Of a stretch of 64,000 nt of DNA, positions 1-8,965 are shown piece by piece. Source of the stretch: Rhodoblastus sp963713695. GTDB lineage: Bacteria > Pseudomonadota > Alphaproteobacteria > Rhizobiales > Beijerinckiaceae. The notes below the pieces were generated by a model. It was not told the origin of the DNA. It was given only the letters and a program-made list of their open reading frames with translations, and made no database searches. The stretch covers positions 434,001 through 498,000 of the forward strand of contig CAVQMU010000009.1 of the NCBI GenBank assembly GCA_963713695.1. Reading direction: 5' to 3'. Within the stretch, counting starts at the first letter, position 1, and the number at the start of each line of letters is the position of its first letter. The position numbers were made by a program, and so were the translations under genes.

Positions 1-379
1 CGAAAAGGCCGCCGAGATCGGCGAGAGCGATGATCAGCGCCGTCTCCTGCCGGGCTCTGCGCAGCAGGCTCATGACCTCGCCTTCCGGGCAATCCTCGCC
101 GTCGCAGGCGGCAAGCCGGTCCAAAACGGCGTCGAGCGCCTGTTCCGGCGGATTTTGCAAGATGCGCAGCAGACGCGGGGGATCGCGGCGGATCAAGCCC
201 CAAAGGAAAGGCGACTGATCCGCGAGGCCGAGCAGCAGGCCCTCCATCCGCGGCCAGTCCGGCAGGGCCTGCAGCGCGCTAGCGCAATCTTCGGGCGCAT
301 GGCCCAGGAATTCCGCGAGCCTGGCGCGGGCGACGGCGCGTTTCGCCGGTTTCGGCGTGAGCGGCCCGCGCTTTTTCAT
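1..379 (-). CDS. glnE: GlnE, N-terminal part (runs off the window)
   Basis: Amino-terminal 126 residues of the bifunctional glutamine synthetase adenylyltransferase/adenylyl-removing enzyme, which adjusts glutamine synthetase activity to nitrogen status in the cytoplasm. The call rests on family-typical segments, SPFLWGLIRRDPPRL near residue 57 and the LIIALADLGG stretch near residue 117, which precede the first nucleotidyltransferase domain. The catalytic residues lie beyond the window edge. The ATG overlaps the stop codon of the upstream sensor kinase gene (ATGA), so the two are probably translationally coupled and co-transcribed. Kinase-then-glnE gene order is common in Hyphomicrobiales (established knowledge); a functional link is inference. 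Confidence 0.8.
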   Translation of the reverse strand, partial: MKKRGPLTPKPAKRAVARARLAEFLGHAPEDCASALQALPDWPRMEGLLLGLADQSPFLWGLIRRDPPRLLRILQNPPEQALDAVLDRLAACDGEDCPEGEVMSLLRRARQETALIIALADLGGLF

Positions 380-1869
380 CGCGTGACCCTTGCCCGGTCC
401 GACCTTGGCAGATCCGATCTGGGCGGCTCCATTTTCGCAGGACCATTGTCCCCGTGGCGCGGCAGCGCCAGCACGACGCGCAAGCCGGGGGCGGCGTCCT
501 CAAGCCGCAATTGCCCGCCATGCAGCCGCGCCACGGCAGCGGCGAGCGACAGTCCGAGGCCGCTGCCCGGCCGGGAACGCGAGGCCTCCAACCTCACAAA
601 CCGCTCCAGCACCCGCGACCGCTCTTCGGCTGGAATGCCGGGCCCGTGATCGGCGACCGAGATCTCGACCTGCCTCTCGTCGCCCTTCGCCGAGACCACC
701 ACCCGCCCGGGAACGCCAGGCAATTCCGGCGCGCCATATTTCAGCGCGTTGTCGATCAGATTGGCCAGCGCCTGGCCGATCAATTCGCGTTGGCCGCGGA
801 AAGGCAACGGATCCGGCGCGTCCGCCGTCAGTTCGACGCCCGCCTCTTCCGCTGAAGGCTCATAAAGTTCGGCCATGTCATGCGCCAGCGCCGCCGCGTC
901 GAGATCGTCAAGCGCCCCGCCGGACGACTGGCTTTCGGCGCGGGCGATCATCAGCAGCGCATTGAAAATGCGGATCAGTCCGTCCGCCTCCTCGATCACC
1001 TGCTCCAGCGCCACGCGCGAGGCCGCCTCGCCGTCGCGTGATTGCAGCGCCTGTTCGGCATTGTTGCGCAAGCGGGTCAGCGGCGTGCGCAGGTCGTGCG
1101 CAATATTGTCCGAGACCTGCCGGATGCCGTCCATCAGGCTTGAAATGCGGTCGAGCATGGCGTTGAGATTGCGCGCGAGGCGATCGAGTTCGTCGCCGGA
1201 GCCAGACAGGGGCAGCCGTCCCGACAAGTCTTCATGCAGCAGGGTCGCGGCCTTGGCGCTCATGGCGTCGACGCGGTTCAGCAGGCGACGGGCGACGAAG
1301 AGCCCGCCGAAGGCGCCGATGACCAGCAGCCACAGCAGCGACGAGAACAGGGCCGAGCCGAGGATGTGCCTCAGCCTTTCGCGGTCTTCGAGATCATGGC
1401 CGATCAGCAGGCGGAACTGGCCGGGCAGCTGGAAGACCTGGGCGATGGCGCGGCGCCTGACGTTGGGCTCGCCGAGCCGTTCGTAGCTTGTCTCGACCGC
1501 CGTGGTTTGGTCGAGCACGCCGGCGGGCAATTCCAGCACATTGCCGGCAAGGCTGACGCCATTGGGCGCGGCGACGAGATAGATCGAGCCGCCGGGCGTC
1601 CGCGCCCTTCTGTCCACGACCGAGACGAGCTGGGCCAGCCCGCCATCCTCATACTGGTCAAGCAGCCCCTTGAGATCGGAATCGATAGTCTGGCGCGTCT
1701 GCTGGTCGATCAGCTCGCTGACGTTTTCGCCGACGCGGTCGAGCGCCAGCGTAAAGCCGAGGCCGATGATGACGAAATAGGCGACCGACAATTTGAAGGC
1801 GGTGGTCCTGAACAACCTCGCCCAGCGCGCGCGAAGGGCGCGGCCGCCAACCCTGATCGCCACTCTCAT
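376..1869 (-). CDS. Membrane sensor histidine kinase (HAMP/HisKA/HATPase)
   Basis: Two-component sensor kinase of 497 residues from the ATG at 1869; an in-frame start at 1965 would add 32 arginine- and glycine-rich residues that look non-native. Two membrane segments (about 25-43 and 173-195) flank a periplasmic sensor of about 130 residues. A HAMP linker follows, then HisKA with the phospho-acceptor in HDLRTPL (His258), then a HATPase domain with N box around LIDNALKYG (371-379), G1 DHGPGIP and G2 GSGLGLSLA. The usual adjacent response regulator is absent: upstream lies the divergent ftsK and downstream glnE (4-nt overlap). The kinase is therefore an orphan locally and its ligand and partner cannot be named from sequence. 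Confidence 0.85.
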   Translation of the reverse strand: MRVAIRVGGRALRARWARLFRTTAFKLSVAYFVIIGLGFTLALDRVGENVSELIDQQTRQTIDSDLKGLLDQYEDGGLAQLVSVVDRRARTPGGSIYLVAAPNGVSLAGNVLELPAGVLDQTTAVETSYERLGEPNVRRRAIAQVFQLPGQFRLLIGHDLEDRERLRHILGSALFSSLLWLLVIGAFGGLFVARRLLNRVDAMSAKAATLLHEDLSGRLPLSGSGDELDRLARNLNAMLDRISSLMDGIRQVSDNIAHDLRTPLTRLRNNAEQALQSRDGEAASRVALEQVIEEADGLIRIFNALLMIARAESQSSGGALDDLDAAALAHDMAELYEPSAEEAGVELTADAPDPLPFRGQRELIGQALANLIDNALKYGAPELPGVPGRVVVSAKGDERQVEISVADHGPGIPAEERSRVLERFVRLEASRSRPGSGLGLSLAAAVARLHGGQLRLEDAAPGLRVVLALPRHGDNGPAKMEPPRSDLPRSDRARVTR

Positions 1870-2120
1870 CCCGCCCGCCTGCCTGCCGTCCGCCAGTACG
1901 CCACGAAAAATATTTTTCCCCGGGCGCCCCGCCGGGAGGATCGGCGATCCAGGCTTTCCGGGCAAGTTACCGATTGTTCATAACAAAGCCAAGCTTTGCG
2001 GAAACCCGGAATTAACCCTGCAAGCTGCATTGTCAGACCCGACTCGACGTGGGGATTCGACCCTCCGCACGCCGGGCGGAAGTGCGTATCGCAGAAAAGC
2101 GTATCAAGGGTGTTGCGTAT

Positions 2121-4660
2121 ATGTTGATGACTCTCGACCATTGGCTCGCGCGTTTTTTTGGAGCCGGGAGGCGTTCGGGACGCGCCGCCCCGCTCGCCCA
2201 GCGCGCAGCCTACGGCTATGACGGCCTGGAACTGCATCAGATCGAAAATGACGACGCCTTCCGCGACGACGACATCCCGCCTCCCCTGTCGTATGCGCCG
2301 TATATGCGACGTCCGCAGGCGATCCTGCCGGAATACGCCGCGCCGGCCGCCTTGCAGCAGGATTTCCATCGCGAAAACACGCCCGATTATTTCCAGGACT
2401 CGGAGCAGGCCCGGCTCGAGGCCATGACCACGCATCGCTCGCGTGAAATTCTGCGCGACGCCGCCGCCCACTCCCAGCGAAACACGCATGCGCCGGAATT
2501 TCGAGCCGATACGCTGGCCGAAACGCTGGAACAGGGCGCCCCGTCGCAAGTCTGGCGCGTCCTGCAGCCCAATGTCCGCTTCACGCGCACGCCCGAATCC
2601 TCGATCGCCCGCCGCAAGGCGGAAGAGGAAGCCCGCCGGCTCGCCGAGGAGGAGGCCAAGGCCAAAGCCGAGGAAGCGGCGCTGCGCGTGCGCGAGACGC
2701 AGCTTGTCCAGGCGCAATGCGCCAAGGACGAGAAGCCGCGCGTGCGCTACGCCCGCACGCCCGACAAGCCGCTCGCCATGGGAGCCTCGCGCCAGGAACT
2801 TGCGCGCGGAGAGCTTGCGCGCCAGGAAATTGAGCGTCTGGAGCTTGAGCGTCAGGCCCAACGCGCCGCGGAACTGCAGCCCTTCGGCGCCTTCGCCGCC
2901 ATGGGCGCCCGTTTCTCCTTCCATTTCGGCGGCATCGCCGAGCCGCGCGGCCGCTCGGCCGGCGAGGCGGTCGCCCGTTCGGAAAAGGCCGAAAAGATCC
3001 GCGTGCGGGTCAAGGCCGAAGGTCGTCCGGCGCAAGCCGAGCCGCCGGCCCCCGCTCCCGCAGCCCCGCCGCCGCCAAAAGCGCGCATCAAAATCAAGGG
3101 CGTCGCCTCGCCGGCGCCGGAGCCCGCGTTCTACCAGCCGCTCGAACTCGACATGCTCACCGAACCGCCGGAGGGGCAGGACCATTGCGAGCCGGACGAA
3201 TTGCTCGAGGTCAATTCGGATACGCTGGAAAAGACGCTGGAAGATTTCGGCGTGCGCGGCGACATTCTGAACGCCCACCCCGGCCCTGTCGTGACGCTGT
3301 ACGAATTCGAGCCGGCGCCGGGGATCAAGTCTTCGCGCGTCATTGGATTGGCGGATGACATCGCCCGCTCGATGTCCGCCGTCTCGGCCCGCGTCGCCGT
3401 GGTGCCCGGACGCAACGCCATCGGCATCGAACTGCCCAATCCGCGCCGCGAGACGGTTTTTTTACGCGAGTTGGTGGCCTCCCCCGATTTCACCGACAGC
3501 AAGCACAAGCTCGCGATAGCCCTGGGCAAAACCATCGGCGGCGAGCCTGTCATCGTCGATCTCGCGAAAATGCCGCATCTGCTCGTTGCGGGCACCACGG
3601 GATCGGGCAAGTCCGTCGCCATCAACACCATGATTTTTCGCTGCTCTATCGGCTCAAGCCGCAGGACTGCCGGTTGATCATGGTCGATCCGAAAATGCTG
3701 GAACTGTCCGTCTATGACGGCATTCCCCATCTCCTCACCCCCGTCGTCACCGATCCCAAAAAGGCGGTCGTGGCGCTCAAATGGGCGGTGCGCGAGATGG
3801 AGGATCGCTACAAGAAAATGTCGAAGCTCGGCGTGCGCAATATCGACGGTTTCAACACCCGCGTCATGGAAGCCCGCGCCAAGGGGGAAATCATCACCCG
3901 AACCGTGCAAACCGGCTTCGATCGCGAGACCGGCGAGGCGATTTTCGGACAGGAGCAGATGGACCTCACGTCCCTGCCCTATATCGTCGTCATCGTCGAC
4001 GAGATGGCTGACCTGATGATGGTCGCGGGCAAGGAGATCGAAGGCGCGATCCAGCGTCTCGCGCAAATGGCGCGCGCCGCCGGCATTCACTTGATCATGG
4101 CGACGCAGCGGCCCTCCGTCGACGTCATCACCGGCACGATCAAGGCCAATTTCCCGACGCGCATTTCCTTCCAGGTGACCTCGAAGATCGACAGCCGCAC
4201 CATTCTCGGCGAAATGGGCGCGGAACAGCTGCTCGGCCAGGGCGACATGCTCTACATGGCCGGCGGCGGCCGGATTTCGCGCGTGCATGGTCCATTCGTC
4301 TCCGACGACGAGGTCGAAAAGGTCGTGGCGCATCTGAAGATGCAGGGCCAGCCCGAATATCTCGATGCGGTGACGGTCGAGGACGACGCCGAAGGCGACG
4401 AAGACGGAGCGCCGGCGGGTGGCGTCGGCGACGACGAGAACGCCGACCTTTACGACCGCGCCGTAGCCATCGTTTTGCGTGACAAAAAGTGCTCGACCTC
4501 TTACGTCCAGCGCCGCCTGTCGGTCGGCTACAACAAGGCGGCGTCTCTTGTCGAGCGCATGGAGAAGGAAGGGGTGGTCGGCCCCGCCAACCATGCCGGC
4601 AAGCGCGCGATACTCGTCGGCGGCGGGATCGATCGCGGAGCGTTCGATCTGGAGGATTGA
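2121..4660 (+). CDS. ftsK: FtsK/SpoIIIE-family DNA translocase lacking membrane segments (one frameshift)
   Basis: DNA-pumping ATPase of the FtsK family, 846 residues once one missing base is allowed for. No transmembrane segments are visible. The first 420 or so residues are charged, with a coiled-coil-like Glu/Ala/Lys/Arg stretch near 160-200 and a Pro/Ala linker, so this is the soluble FtsK paralogue type rather than the septal membrane form. The alpha/beta motor follows: Walker A GTTGSGKS near residue 493, Walker B around VIVDEMADLMM, then the C-terminal gamma winged helix (YVQRRLSVGYNKAA). Reading frame shifts at the T5 run 3634-3638; one extra T restores INTMIFSLLYRLK, matching the family. 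The start at 2121 is preferred over a GTG at 2049. Probably intact in vivo. Confidence 0.85.
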
Positions 4661-4672
4661 TCCTCCTTGGCT

Positions 4673-4752
4673 GTCATTGCGAGGAGTAAAACGACGAAGC
4701 AATCCAGAGGCCGAAAAGCGGGTCTGGGTTGCTTCGCTCCGCTCGCAATGAC
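4673..4752. repeat. Palindromic intergenic repeat after ftsK
   Basis: About 80 bp whose outer arms are inverted copies: GTCATTGCGAGGAG at the left and its imperfect complement CGCTCGCAATGAC at the right, with inner CGAAGCAATCCAG and CTGGGTTGCTTCG also pairing. It lies 12 bp after the ftsK stop and may act as a hairpin transcript end. A short piece of the same sequence, CGACGAAGCAATCCAG, recurs at 8519-8534 behind the metal-dependent hydrolase gene. Elements containing CATTGCGAG and CGAAGCAATCC are widely dispersed in proteobacterial genomes (general knowledge). Confidence 0.75.
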
Positions 4753-4800
4753 GCGATTAGGTCAAGGATTTCTTCTGCGCCCTCACAGCTATTTTAAACG

Positions 4801-6035
4801 GTGTATCAATTGGCTAGACAGCATTGCAGCCCTCTTCTTCTCGCAGCGAACTCGGGGGAGGCAATAACTCTACTGCCTCTAAGCCTGCATCGCGGGGACA
4901 ACGCCGTGAGCGAGGCAGATATTCAAGCGCTCATCCACGCTCATCCCTCTTCGCTGCCAATCGCCGAAATCGACTCAATGTTTGCGAACCCGGTTCCGAT
5001 TTGCACAGAACTAAACACTTCTGCTGGGCCGATCGACAATTTCATGGTCACGACATCTGGCCTGCCCGTGCTTGTTGAATGCAAGCTCTGGCGTAATCCC
5101 GAAGGGCGAAGAGAGGTCGTTGGACAAATTCTTGACTACGCTAAAGAATTGAGCCGCTGGTCATCGTCTGACCTCCAGCGCGAAGTGAGCCGACGGCTTA
5201 ATCGTGATGGCAACGCGCTGCTTGAATTAGTGCGAGCCGTGGAACCGTCAGTAGATGAAATGCAGTTCAATGATGCACTCACCGCTAACTTGCGACGCGG
5301 GCGCTTTCTCCTCCTTATCGTTGGTGATGGTATTCGGGAGGGGGTAGAAGCTATCGCCGAATATCTTCAAGTTCATGCGGGGCTGCACTTTTCATTGGGG
5401 CTCGTCGAGCTGCCCATATTCGTCATGCCCGATGGAAGTCGCTTAGTCGTGCCACGGGTCCTCGCTCGCACTATGATTGCAACGCGAAATGTCGTGGCTC
5501 TACCGGATGGCTACATGATCGCAGAGTCTAAGATTCCCTATCAGAATCGGAGATCGACCCAGAACGTAGCGCCTTGTCGGAGTTGCAGCAGCAGTTCTGG
5601 ACGGAATTTCTTGCCTACCTCAAGCTCGACGACCCTGAACAGCCCAAGCCAAAACCTGCGCGCCAAGGCTACATCACATTATCCCTTCCAGCTCCGAATG
5701 GCAGCAGTTGGCTCACGGTTTACCGAGACATGCGACAAAACGAAGTCGGGGTTTTCCTCTCGTCCTCACGCAACAGCGCCGGCGAATTCGCAATGCAGGC
5801 AATTGTCGACGATTGGAATGCTGTGAAACTTGAGTTGGGAGGAACAGCCAGATTGACCCAAAATAAGGAAGGTCGACCCCGAATTGTCGATGCGCTCAGC
5901 GCCGGTCCTTTAGATCAGCCAGAAGTCCGAGAACGCGCGTTCACATGGCTCGCCGAGCGGGTGAACAGCTTCGTAAATATCATGCGCCCTCGCGTACGCT
6001 CCGCAGTGACTGATTACTTATCCCGGGGCGAATAG
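4801..6035 (+). CDS. PD-(D/E)XK nuclease-like protein (one frameshift)
   Basis: Conserved protein of unknown function, 411 residues if one base is restored. Residues around 85-105 carry the signature of a restriction-like nuclease fold: IDNFMVTTSGLPVLVECKLW, with the D...ECK arrangement, followed by REVVGQILDYAKEL. The first reading frame continues to about 5535, then homology-like sequence resumes in the next frame (LSESEIDPERSALSELQQQFW). Adding one C to the CCC run at 5536-5538 joins them. The start is a GTG at 4801 with no clear ribosome site, so the N-terminus is uncertain. Codon use and base composition are visibly less GC-rich than the flanking genes, and the neighbours are a toxin-antitoxin pair, suggesting horizontally acquired DNA. 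Role unknown; defence or DNA repair are only guesses. Confidence 0.65.
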
Positions 6036-6052
6036 CATACTTGCGGGTACGC

Positions 6053-6205
6053 GGGACGCAATACCAATTCCAAAATTAAATCTCAGACGCCAACTACCTC
6101 GCAACAATTGATTGGCGCATTGGCCGCCTTGGCCACGGCGTAGCCAAAACAATCGCATTACGGGGACGCAATACGCGCATTACGGGCATTACGGGGACGC
6201 AATAC
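6053..6205. repeat. Repeat patch: duplicated vapC piece plus GGGACGCAATAC motifs
   Basis: Positions 6114-6156 are an exact 43-bp copy of the vapC segment at 6290-6332, in the same orientation. Three copies of GGGACGCAATAC lie at 6053-6064, 6163-6174 and 6194-6205, the first and third followed by a related AATTCC-rich tail. The arrangement looks like local rearrangement downstream of the toxin gene. Confidence 0.85.
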
Positions 6206-6234
6206 GAATTCCCCATTTAAAATCAAGCTGCCCA

Positions 6235-6636
6235 CTAACGCGCGTCGATCAAATCCGTCCGCGAAAAATCATCCCCAATAAACAGGATCGGCGCATTGGC
6301 CGCCTTGGCCACGGCGTAGCCAAAACAATCGCCCATGTTAAGCGCCGCCTTGTGCCGCCCCTTGCCGAAACGCTGCATGGCGATGATCGCCAGGTCGGCA
6401 TGATGGTCGTCGATGCTAATGATCTCGATTTCCGCCTCGCGGCAGAAATCCCGCACCAGAGCTTGCGCGTCCATGACCGAACAGGCGCGAATTCGAGCGA
6501 TCCCGGCGACGGCCTCAAACAAGGCGATGGGCGCGGTGATTTGGTCTGTTGTAGCTGCGTCGAGAGTTCGCAGCAACCGCTCCGCCTCTGGCTCGCCGAC
6601 GATCATGACGACCAGCGCCGAAGCATCCACATACAT
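6235..6636 (-). CDS. vapC: VapC-type PIN-domain ribonuclease toxin
   Basis: Toxin of a type II toxin-antitoxin system, 133 residues, predicted Mg-dependent ribonuclease of the PIN fold. Acidic active-site positions are visible: MYVDASALV (Asp4), the Glu in LFEAVAGI near 41, NMGDCFGYAVA near 102 and FIGDDF near 121. The ATG shares one base with the stop of the upstream antitoxin gene (TGATG), so synthesis is coupled. The protein end is intact; a 43-bp copy of its 3' coding region is found downstream at 6114-6156. PIN toxins usually cleave tRNA or rRNA; the target here cannot be read from sequence. Confidence 0.9.
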   Translation of the reverse strand: MYVDASALVVMIVGEPEAERLLRTLDAATTDQITAPIALFEAVAGIARIRACSVMDAQALVRDFCREAEIEIISIDDHHADLAIIAMQRFGKGRHKAALNMGDCFGYAVAKAANAPILFIGDDFSRTDLIDAR

Positions 6637-6878
6637 CAGAGATCGCCTGACAGTTTGTCGTAAAACGCTTTGTCGGCTTCAAGCCCTGTCGGCTTGAAAG
6701 CGCGCGCCCTCGCCTGGATGGCGCGGACCCGCTCGGCCAATGGGCGCTTTTCGTGCTGGATGCGGCGCAATTCGTTTTCAGCCGCTTGTCGGACGGCATC
6801 GGTCAGGCTCAGGCCGGTTTCGGCGGCGAGTTTTCGCACGGCGCTGTCTGTTGCTTCATCGCGGATATGGAAGGGCAT
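6636..6878 (-). CDS. vapB: VapB-type antitoxin (transcription factor domain)
   Basis: Antitoxin of 80 residues immediately before vapC. The N-terminal half resembles the ribbon-helix-helix/PSK family (MPFHIRDEATDSAVRKLA followed by GLSLTDAVRQAAENEL), a DNA-binding region. The C-terminal half, rich in Arg and ending KAFYDKLSGDL, fits the toxin-neutralising tail. The first gene of the operon; a nested palindrome at 6901-6929 lies 23 bp upstream of the start and is the likely autoregulatory operator. Confidence 0.88.
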   Translation of the reverse strand: MPFHIRDEATDSAVRKLAAETGLSLTDAVRQAAENELRRIQHEKRPLAERVRAIQARARAFKPTGLEADKAFYDKLSGDL

Positions 6879-6900
6879 GGATCGGCCTCGCTATAGTCTA

Positions 6901-6929
6901 ATCTAGATAATATGCATATGCATCTAGAT
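6901..6929. promoter_or_regulatory. Palindromic operator of the vapBC operon
   Basis: Two identical palindromes ATCTAGAT (6901-6908 and 6922-6929) flank a third palindrome GCATATGC (6914-6921), 23 bp upstream of the vapB start. Paired palindromes at this position fit cooperative binding by VapB/VapC dimers. The first two are seen in sequence; the binding role is inferred from family knowledge. Confidence 0.7.
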
Positions 6930-6942
6930 CAAGGCTCTTTCC

Positions 6943-7605
6943 CTATCCCTTTGCCGCTCGCAATTGTCCCACGGCCAGCGAGGTCAGCGCATCCTCGAAT
7001 TGCGGCGCGCCGATCAGGTCGCAATCCTCATGCACGGCCGCGCGGATCGCGCCGAGAACGGCGCGCGTGGCGACAAATAGCGCCGCTTTGCTCGGCGGCG
7101 GAAAGTCGGGATGATCGCGGCGGACCATCGCCTCGCGAATTCGCTCCTCCATGGCCTGGGTCGAGGCGATGACCTGTTCGGTATGATCGAGCCGCCAGGC
7201 GCGCTTGAGCAGAGACCGGTTCAGGGTCTGGGCAACGCCGAAATTGGCGATGAGCGAGCGGATGAACAGGCGGACGAGTTCGGCCGGATCGGCGTTCGAG
7301 GCCTCTCCCGTGGCGATGATCGCCTCCTGTTCGCGGAGAACGCGCTCGCGCTCCCGCGCGATCATCGCCAGCAGGATGGCGTCCATGCTCGGAAAATATT
7401 GATAGAGCGTGCCAATGGAAAAGCCCGCCCGCTCGGCGACGCGATTGGTGGTCAGCGCCTTTTCGCCATCGTTGCGCAAAATCTGAGCCGTCGCCTCGAA
7501 GATCGTCAAAATCGTCCGTTTCGATCGATCCTGCTTCGGCTTTTTCCTAAGGCTTTCAACGTTTTCGTCCTGCACAGCCGCCGTCTCCGGGAATGCGAGT
7601 TTCAA
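6943..7605 (-). CDS. TetR-family transcriptional regulator
   Basis: Predicted DNA-binding repressor of about 220 residues. The helix-turn-helix is clear at residues 30-70: ILTIFEATAQIL, then LTTNRVAERAGFSIGTLYQYF. The C-terminal ligand-binding domain is not similar to a named subfamily I recognise. The frame opens with a TTG at 7605; an alternative GTG lies at 7575, and there is no in-frame ATG before the domain, so the start is uncertain. It is divergent from the metal-dependent hydrolase gene with 53 bp between them, containing a TGAG/CTCA inverted repeat. Control of that neighbour and of itself is a reasonable inference. Confidence 0.85.
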   Translation of the reverse strand: MKLAFPETAAVQDENVESLRKKPKQDRSKRTILTIFEATAQILRNDGEKALTTNRVAERAGFSIGTLYQYFPSMDAILLAMIARERERVLREQEAIIATGEASNADPAELVRLFIRSLIANFGVAQTLNRSLLKRAWRLDHTEQVIASTQAMEERIREAMVRRDHPDFPPPSKAALFVATRAVLGAIRAAVHEDCDLIGAPQFEDALTSLAVGQLRAAKG

Positions 7606-7608
7606 ACC

Positions 7609-7621
7609 TGAGTATTGCTCA
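7609..7621. promoter_or_regulatory. Inverted repeat in the tetR/hydrolase divergent promoter
   Basis: TGAGTATTGCTCA has arms TGAG and CTCA around a 5-base centre and sits only 4 bp from the TetR start and 38 bp from the divergent ATG. Candidate TetR operator by position; arms are short, so confidence is moderate. Confidence 0.4.
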
Positions 7622-7658
7622 TTATTTTGACGGCATAAAGCGATCTGGAGCTCTGGCC

Positions 7659-8477
7659 ATGCCGAACCTCACCGTCCGCCTTCCAAAACTCGATCTCCGC
7701 TCTCTCGACTTTCCTCTCGACTGGCTCGGGCGCGACACCATGCGCTGCCAGATTTTCAACGCCTTTTCGCTGATCTTTCCCATTGGCGAGAAATATTTCA
7801 TCAATTCCATCCGCGCGGCCCTGTCGCGGATCGAGGACCCGGATCTCCAGGAAGATGCAAAACGCTTCATCGCGCAGGAGTCAATTCATACGCGGATGCA
7901 TCAGGAGATGAACGACCGATTGACCGCGCTGGGACTGAAATTCGTCATCGAACCCTTGCTTTTGTGGCGCATCCGAACGTCAGAATGGATGGACCTGCGC
8001 AGCAGGCTGGCCGTGACGATGAGCTATGAACATTACACCGCGATCCTCGGCGATATGTTGCTCGCAAACCCGCAACTGCTCGATGGCGCGCCCGAAAACC
8101 TGAGGTTGCTCTGGCTCTGGCACGCCTCCGAAGAATGCGAGCATCGCGGCATAGCCAGCGACGTCTATCGCGCCATCGGCGGCGGCTATGTCAGGCGCAT
8201 CGCGTGGTTTTTGTATATTTCGCTGGTCTTTTTGCTCGATGCGACCGCGCAGACGCTGCACAATTTCTATCGCAGCGGTCACCTGTTCAGTCCGCGCGAT
8301 TGGGCGCGCGGACTCGCCTTCCTGTTCGGGCGCAATGGGATCGCCGCTTGGGTCATCCCTGCCTGGTTCGATTATTTTCGTCCCGGATTCCGCCCTCGCG
8401 ACCGAGGCGACAGCGCCAAAAGCCGCAACTGGCTGCGCGGCCATGACGGACTTTTTGCGACGCGCGCCAGCAGTTGA
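7659..8477 (+). CDS. Metal-dependent hydrolase family protein (PF10118 type)
   Basis: Protein of 272 residues of the predicted metal-dependent hydrolase family often found near alkane or lipid genes. Likely metal ligands are visible in EKYFINSIR, FIAQESIHTRMHQEMN and the SEECEHRGIASDVY segment, a pattern of Glu/His pairs typical of a helical di-metal protein. A hydrophobic helix near residue 185 (FLYISLVFLLDA) suggests membrane association. The ATG at 7659 is preceded by CTGGAG. It is divergent from the TetR gene, which probably regulates it. Substrate unknown. Confidence 0.75.
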   Translation: MPNLTVRLPKLDLRSLDFPLDWLGRDTMRCQIFNAFSLIFPIGEKYFINSIRAALSRIEDPDLQEDAKRFIAQESIHTRMHQEMNDRLTALGLKFVIEPLLLWRIRTSEWMDLRSRLAVTMSYEHYTAILGDMLLANPQLLDGAPENLRLLWLWHASEECEHRGIASDVYRAIGGGYVRRIAWFLYISLVFLLDATAQTLHNFYRSGHLFSPRDWARGLAFLFGRNGIAAWVIPAWFDYFRPGFRPRDRGDSAKSRNWLRGHDGLFATRASS

Positions 8478-8603
8478 GCGGATCTGGAGGATTGAGCTTC
8501 CCAACCTTCGAACCCAAGCGACGAAGCAATCCAGTCCTTGGCGATTGCTTGAGCTGATTTTTAGCCCCGCAAGCGGCGCCGCTTCGCCGAAGCCGCGAGT
8601 GGC

Positions 8604-8921
8604 TTATTGCCTGTCTTCCTGCTTGGTCTTGGCGGCTCGCGATCGCCGGTATGCCAATAGTGACCCCAGCGAAAGCAGCAGCGCCGAACCCCCCGCCAAG
8701 GCATAAGTTGCGTTGGACTTCCGGCGATCCGCAGCAAGATCCTTTTCAAGGAGCTGTAATTTGGCCTCAGGCGTCAGTTCACGCTTGTCGGTCAACTCAA
8801 CTTGCCGTTTGTTCGCCCCCGCGTGTTCGAGTCCTATCAAATAGGTGCCGCTGCCTATTGTCAGAAAACCAAGCAAGACCAGGAGAACGGGGCCCAGATG
8901 CGAGTCGAATAATTTACCCAT
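8604..8921 (-). CDS. Small two-helix membrane protein, unknown function
   Basis: Predicted inner-membrane protein of 105 residues with two hydrophobic helices (about 9-30, VLLVLLGFLTIGSGTYLIG, and about 72-90, ALAGGSALLLSLGSLLAY), joined by a charged, Lys/Glu-rich loop. The tail RRSRAAKTKQEDRQ is basic, so both ends are probably cytoplasmic. I recognise no family. An in-frame ATG at 8954 would add 11 residues. Neighbours on both sides point elsewhere, so no function can be suggested. Confidence 0.55.
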   Translation of the reverse strand: MGKLFDSHLGPVLLVLLGFLTIGSGTYLIGLEHAGANKRQVELTDKRELTPEAKLQLLEKDLAADRRKSNATYALAGGSALLLSLGSLLAYRRSRAAKTKQEDRQ

Positions 8922-8965
8922 AGATATCGGCGCCTGTGAACAATTTGCTGGCATGGGACATAAAG

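Noticed and set aside
1866..3278. A 470-residue open frame on the minus strand opposite the ftsK N-terminus
   Set aside because: Shadow frame; composition is Arg/Gly/Leu-rich without any motif, and the ftsK frame has clear family sequence.
8480..8534. A second full copy of the repeat found after ftsK
   Set aside because: Only CGACGAAGCAATCCAG is shared; the identical GATCTGGAGGATTGA at 4646 and 8480 could be chance, since one copy is coding sequence.
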